Shown: piece after piece, positions 5,878 through 9,056 of the stretch
Layout of the letters: every line of letters begins with the position of its first letter
How positions within the stretch are numbered: position 1 is the first letter of the stretch
Assembly (NCBI GenBank): GCA_027624675.1
Contig: JAQBTZ010000020.1
Coordinates: 1 to 9,056, forward strand
DNA length: 9,056 bases
Direction: 5' to 3'
Source: a bacterium
Lineage (GTDB): Bacteria; Patescibacteriota; WWE3; 2-01-FULL-39-13; JAQBTZ01
The notes under the pieces: generated by a model
Told to the model about the DNA's origin: nothing
What the model saw: the letters and a program-made list of their open reading frames with translations, nothing else
The model's database searches: none
Program-made: the position numbers and the translations under genes

Positions 5878-6860
5878 AAGTTTTAGTTACAGGAGGAGCA
5901 GGTTATATTGGTTCACACGCAGTTTTAGAGCTATTAAATAATGATTATCAGGTTGTTGTTTATGATAGTTTAGAAATGTCTACAAAGGTTAATTTAGATG
6001 AGATAGAAAAGATGACAGGCAAAACAATAGATTTTGTTGAAGGGGATATTTTAGATGGAGAAAAGTTAACTCAATCTATAAAACAGTACCAACCAGAGGC
6101 AGTAATGCACTTTGCAGCGTATAAAAAGGTTGGAGAATCAGTTGAGAATCCAGAAAAATACTACAGAAATAATGTGCTTGGGGCTTTTAATGTCTTAAAC
6201 GTGATGAAAGAAAACAAAGTAGATAAATTTATTTTTTCTTCTACTTGTTCGTTATACGGAAATGCAGTCTCTCCAATTGGTGAATTTGCAGAACTACACC
6301 CAATAAACCCATATGCTAGATCAAAAATGTTTGTAGAGGGGATTTTAAATGATTATTTTACAGCATATAAAATAAGTTCAGTAGCACTAAGATATTTTAA
6401 CGCAGCAGGAGCAGACATCAGTGGCAAAATAGGCGAAGAAGTAAAAGCAACAGCAAATATTATCCCGCTTATAATGGAAACGTTAATGGGTAGAAGAGAA
6501 AAATTAACATTATTTGGAGATCAGTTTAATACGGCAGATGGAACACAAGAAAGAGATTATATTCATGTAACTGATTTAGCAAAAGCACATGTTTTAGCAT
6601 TAAAAAAATTAGAAAACAGTAAAGGATACCATTTTTACAATTTAGGAACAGGAGTTTCAACAAGCAACAAGAAATTAATTGAGATTGCAGAACAGCTTTC
6701 AGGTAAAAAGTTAAATTATGAGATAGTTGGAGCAAGGGTGGGTGATCCTGAGGTACTATATGCAAATGCAACTAAGGCAAAAGAAGAGTTAGGTTGGGTT
6801 GCACAGTACAATGTACAGCAGATATTACAATCAGCTTGGAACTGGCATAGCAGTAGGTAG
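5874..6860 (+). CDS. galE: UDP-glucose 4-epimerase
   Basis: This 328-residue extended short-chain dehydrogenase interconverts UDP-glucose and UDP-galactose using bound NAD+. The NAD-binding GGAGYIGSH begins at residue 7. HFAAYKKVGESVENP follows the usual substrate-side pattern. SSTCSLYG places Thr124 at the catalytic Ser/Thr position. NPYARSK contains the YxxxK pair Tyr147 and Lys151. LRYFNAAGA, DGTQERDYIHVTDLAKAH and YNLGTGVSTS are classic GalE blocks, and RVGDPEVLYANATKAKEELGW closes the protein. Length is close to the usual 330-340. The ATG overlaps the ugd stop in ATGA and has a strong purine run before it, so the two genes share a transcript. Both enzymes use UDP-glucose, making UDP-glucuronate and UDP-galactose for glycan building. 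Some GalE enzymes also accept N-acetylated sugars; sequence alone does not settle this here. Confidence 0.94.
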   Translation: MKVLVTGGAGYIGSHAVLELLNNDYQVVVYDSLEMSTKVNLDEIEKMTGKTIDFVEGDILDGEKLTQSIKQYQPEAVMHFAAYKKVGESVENPEKYYRNNVLGAFNVLNVMKENKVDKFIFSSTCSLYGNAVSPIGEFAELHPINPYARSKMFVEGILNDYFTAYKISSVALRYFNAAGADISGKIGEEVKATANIIPLIMETLMGRREKLTLFGDQFNTADGTQERDYIHVTDLAKAHVLALKKLENSKGYHFYNLGTGVSTSNKKLIEIAEQLSGKKLNYEIVGARVGDPEVLYANATKAKEELGWVAQYNVQQILQSAWNWHSSR

Positions 6861-6937
6861 AAATATCAGTTACTCCTCAGTCATTCTCGCGCATGTCAGT
6901 ATTGCAAAAGATGATAATAAAAGTGTAAAATTATGAT

Positions 6938-7693
6938 ATGAAAATGAAACCACCAAAAATGATGGAAAGTAATTTTTTAGAGATGATCAATGGTAAAATT
7001 GCCAAAGGGCGCAATGTTGATTATTTAAAACAAGTATTAGTAGATTTTGATGAATACCAATTTCTTTTTCATGATGCTTTTAACCTAGAAAATTCTAATA
7101 AAAAGGTTTATACATTTAGGGTACACTATACAGGCAAAAAACCAGTTTGGCGTGAGATAGAGGTTTATGGAAACCAGTATTTTCTAGAACTTGCAGAAGA
7201 AATAATCTTTTCTATGGATTGGGATAACGATCATATGCATGGATTTTGCTTAAACAAAAAAGGAGAGGTTATGTTTAGTAAAGATAGTCCTTTTTTTTAT
7301 GCACCAGGATGGGAAGATGAACCTTTTCCTGCTTATAAAACTGATGAGATAAAAATCTGTCATATTGACTACGAAAAGTACCCAAAACTAGGCTTTATAT
7401 TTGATTTCGGGGCTGGGCATCAATTTACAGTTGAATTTAAGGGCACAAGAGATAAAAATAGAGATGAATATGTTGATGATTTCCCTGTTTTAGTTGATCA
7501 GCGTGGTATTGCACCTGAACAATACCCAGATGGTGGATTTGAAGACCAATTGTCTCTTGATGATCTAGATGATAACTGTCCTTTATGCAGAGCAATCAAA
7601 GATGGAGACAACTCTTTAGACAGCTTAGTGGCAAAGTTTATGCAGATGGAAGAAGAGGAAAAGAAAAAGTTGCCTTTTAAAGAACTGGGATAA
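6938..7693 (+). CDS. PRiA4_ORF3-like protein with C-terminal CxxC motif
   Basis: This 251-residue soluble protein resembles the plasmid pRiA4b ORF-3-like family (Pfam PRiA4_ORF3, also labelled IS1096 passenger TnpR-like). The family pattern is visible. A strand ends in KKPVWREIEV at about 67-76. A helix leads to MDWDNDHMHGF at 93-103. FIFDFGAGHQFTVEF at 153-167 matches the usual YxYDFGDxWxH block, and APEQYPDGG at 192-200 matches the usual PPEDxGG. Some family consensus residues are changed, for example no Trp in the FDFG block. A C-terminal addition carries CPLC (Cys214 and Cys217), possibly metal-binding, and a charged helix at about 226-246. Function is unknown in this family. The start at 6938 has no Shine-Dalgarno site; ATG at 6944 is an alternative. 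It lies 77 bases after galE, so it may or may not share that transcript. No transposase accompanies it. Confidence 0.75.
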   Translation: MKMKPPKMMESNFLEMINGKIAKGRNVDYLKQVLVDFDEYQFLFHDAFNLENSNKKVYTFRVHYTGKKPVWREIEVYGNQYFLELAEEIIFSMDWDNDHMHGFCLNKKGEVMFSKDSPFFYAPGWEDEPFPAYKTDEIKICHIDYEKYPKLGFIFDFGAGHQFTVEFKGTRDKNRDEYVDDFPVLVDQRGIAPEQYPDGGFEDQLSLDDLDDNCPLCRAIKDGDNSLDSLVAKFMQMEEEEKKKLPFKELG

Positions 7694-7719
7694 TTTATTA
7701 TATTTAGTAATATGTAATA

Positions 7720-8154
7720 ATGAAAATTATTAAGATTTTTATCACCTTTATCGTGTTAACTCTGATTACTTCTTTAACTTATGGTTATTCTGCATTTACA
7801 GCAAAGGCAACAATAACAGGTCAGGTTTTTACCACAGAAAAACAGTTAACAAAAGATGAACTTATTAGTGAGGTTGAAACAACATTTGTTGAAAGTTCTG
7901 AGGATTTCGAGAATTTATTAGATTCTTCTTTAGAATTTTTGGTAGATAAACAAAGTTTAAACGAGGCTTTAGCAGGTTCAGACTTAAAGATAGTTTCGTT
8001 ACAAAAAATATCTGAAGTTAGGGAAAAAGAAGAAAGCTGGGCAGAGGTAGATTATTTAGTTACATATAATAATAATTCAACTGCAAAATTTACTGCAATC
8101 TTACATTTTGAGTATGGTACGTGGAAATTGTTTGGTACGGTGCCGTTGGAATAA
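7720..8154 (+). CDS. small exported protein of unknown function
   Basis: This 144-residue protein begins with a basic head and a hydrophobic stretch (about residues 4-22), a signal peptide or membrane anchor. It is followed by YSAFTAKATITGQVFTT at 23-39. That layout recalls the start of SipW-dependent TasA/camelysin-type exported proteins, which have an aromatic-F-x-D-x-A pattern followed by TGNTF. Here the Asp is absent, so the resemblance is only suggestive. The rest, about 43-144, has an acidic helical part and then alternating strands (WAEVDYLVTYNN, AKFTAILHFEYGTWKLFG) like a small alpha+beta NTF2-like or lipoprotein-type fold. I recognise no definite family. It starts 26 bases after the PRiA4_ORF3-like gene and probably shares its transcript. 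The ATG sits in very AT-rich DNA with no Shine-Dalgarno site. A hairpin follows the stop. Confidence 0.65.
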   Translation: MKIIKIFITFIVLTLITSLTYGYSAFTAKATITGQVFTTEKQLTKDELISEVETTFVESSEDFENLLDSSLEFLVDKQSLNEALAGSDLKIVSLQKISEVREKEESWAEVDYLVTYNNNSTAKFTAILHFEYGTWKLFGTVPLE

Positions 8155-8173
8155 AAAACCCTTTATCAAAGCC

Positions 8174-8198
8174 ATTACCAACCCTGAGGGTTTGTAAT
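8174..8198. terminator. hairpin between convergent genes, possible terminator
   Basis: ATTAC-C-AACCC-TGA-GGGTT-T-GTAAT forms a 10-bp stem with one C/T mismatch and a 3-base loop. It sits between the stop at 8154 (+ strand) and the stop at 8206 (- strand), where a two-way terminator is expected. No T-run follows directly on the + strand. On the - strand a TTTTTT run occurs only about 16 bases beyond the stem. An alternative pairing joins AAACCC at 8156-8161 with GGGTTT at 8188-8193. The position supports termination; the missing adjacent T-tract weakens it. Confidence 0.45.
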
Positions 8199-8205
8199 TA
8201 AGTTG

Positions 8206-9056
8206 CTAAGCCAAAAGTTTGATTGTTTCTTTATAAATTACCTCTATCTCTTTTGCTTTTGCATCCCAGCTAAAGTGTTGATCTAAAATTTGTTTCGTTT
8301 GTTCATATTTATTTTCATTATCTTTTATATCTGTAATTAGTTTTGCAAGTTGTTCTGGGGTATTGTTTTGTAACATATATAAATTAGGGATTTTTATCTC
8401 ACTTGCAAACAACGTTGTTATAACTTTATTACCTGTATATAAAGCTTCTAGTAAAACTTTTGCAAGCCCTTCATAACTTGATGGTAATACGAAATAGTCA
8501 ACAGATCTGTAATATTTTTCTATCTCAAAATAATTTACTGCTCCACATGATTTAAATCTATCTTCTAAATTATTTTCTTTTACAATTTTTTTAACTATCT
8601 CTTTCATATCTTCGTCCCATTTACCCCATAAAACGACTTTATATTGATTTGGTAAGTATTTTAAAGTATTCACAAGTATGTCTATCCCTTTTCTTGTGCT
8701 AAGTCTTCCACCATTTGCAATTATTATGCTATTTTTTTCAAAACCAAAATCCATTTTTTCACCTTCTTTAGTAAATTTTGTAGTATTCACGCCTGTTTCA
8801 ACTACATGTAATTTTGTTGGGTCCGCTTTATAGTATTTAATTGCTTCATTAAATAGTTCTTGGCTTACAAATATACTTTTTTCTGTAATTTTTACTTGTA
8901 GTCTGTCTGATAATTTATGAATTGGGTATTCAAAATATTTTGTTAAAAAGGGGAGCTTGTTACCCTGTTTTAGAATAAATTCTTCACGACCTTGTGCAGT
9001 AATATGAAAGTGTCCGATAAACCTAGTTTTGTCTATTATTCCAAATATTTTTTTAT
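8206..9056 (-). CDS. GT4 family glycosyltransferase, partial (N-terminus beyond the window)
   Basis: Read on the - strand, the frame is open from the window edge to the TAA at 8206-8208, giving the C-terminal 282 residues or so of a family-4 (GT-B fold) glycosyltransferase. The edge-proximal part contains FIGHFHITAQGREEFILK, SIFVSQELFNEAIKYY and KLHVVETGVNTTKF, the last matching the usual V-x-N-G-V-D-x-x-x-F linker before the donor domain. The donor domain has NGGRLSTRKGIDILVNTL, then VLWG, and the hallmark E-x7-E in SSYEGLAKVLLEAL. A GTG at 8788-8790 could be mistaken for the start, but it lies inside that linker and would leave only the donor domain, so the true start is outside the window. 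Such enzymes use NDP-sugars and a retaining mechanism, usually at the inner membrane face. It converges on the + strand genes, so it belongs to a different transcript, although it fits the same glycan theme. Substrate is unknown. Confidence 0.88.
   Translation of the reverse strand, partial: KKIFGIIDKTRFIGHFHITAQGREEFILKQGNKLPFLTKYFEYPIHKLSDRLQVKITEKSIFVSQELFNEAIKYYKADPTKLHVVETGVNTTKFTKEGEKMDFGFEKNSIIIANGGRLSTRKGIDILVNTLKYLPNQYKVVLWGKWDEDMKEIVKKIVKENNLEDRFKSCGAVNYFEIEKYYRSVDYFVLPSSYEGLAKVLLEALYTGNKVITTLFASEIKIPNLYMLQNNTPEQLAKLITDIKDNENKYEQTKQILDQHFSWDAKAKEIEVIYKETIKLLA

Noticed and set aside
6526..6771. Antisense open frame within galE
   Set aside because: It is opposite conserved GalE motifs (DGTQERDYIHV, RVGDPEV), and the Leu/His-rich product is typical of antisense noise.
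7695..7720. TTATTA...TAATAA hairpin covering the start of the small exported protein
   Set aside because: The stem is nearly all A-T with a mismatch and is easily found by chance in this composition; there is no supporting evidence of regulation.
1..9056. CRISPR arrays, tRNA or rRNA genes, and full insertion sequences
   Set aside because: No regularly spaced direct repeats, no tRNA-like cloverleaf with conserved T-arm bases, no rRNA sequence and no transposase were seen.

Overview
The window is AT-rich bacterial DNA, densely packed, with the standard stop assignment: TGA ends real genes at 1015-1017 and 5875-5877, so TGA is not recoded here. The best guess at the source is a candidate-phyla-radiation (Patescibacteria) bacterium. 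This rests on the low G+C, the membrane-anchored CAP protein paired with a tiny three-helix membrane protein, weak or absent Shine-Dalgarno sites before most genes, and a dolichol-phosphate-sugar-synthase-like pair of glycosyltransferases. It is an inference from gene style, not a phylogenetic result.

Layout. Positions 73-1274 hold a two-gene surface unit on the + strand: a CAP/SCP-domain protein with three membrane segments and, overlapping it by 4 bases, an 86-residue membrane protein. Positions 1343-4312 hold a tightly packed + strand cluster: a sugar-1-phosphate nucleotidyltransferase with a left-handed beta-helix tail, a DPM1-like GT2 fused to a GtrA membrane domain, and an ALG5-like GT2. 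Next comes a 203-base gap containing an unusual 162-base element (4317-4478). Its 27/28-base ends are near-perfect inverted repeats, and its interior can fold into further hairpins. Then come UDP-glucose 6-dehydrogenase (4516-5877) and UDP-glucose 4-epimerase (5874-6860), which overlap in an ATGA. After that are a PRiA4_ORF3-like protein with a CxxC motif (6938-7693) and a small exported protein of unknown function (7720-8154). A hairpin at 8174-8198 separates these from a convergent GT4 glycosyltransferase on the - strand. That gene stays open to the right edge of the window, so only its C-terminal 282 or so residues are present.

How the genes fit together. The enzymes form a sugar-activation and lipid-linked-sugar module. 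The nucleotidyltransferase would make an NDP-sugar (possibly UDP-glucose). Ugd and GalE would convert UDP-glucose to UDP-glucuronate and UDP-galactose. The two GT2 enzymes would load sugars onto polyprenyl phosphate, and the GtrA domain could help move such a lipid-linked sugar across the membrane. The GT4 enzyme would extend a glycan. No flippase, polymerase or ligase is in the window, so the end product (surface polysaccharide or glycoprotein glycan) is unknown.

The item most worth a second look is the 162-base inverted-repeat element between the ALG5-like gene and ugd. It could be a structured non-coding RNA, a long-leader regulatory element of ugd-galE, or a small non-autonomous mobile element.
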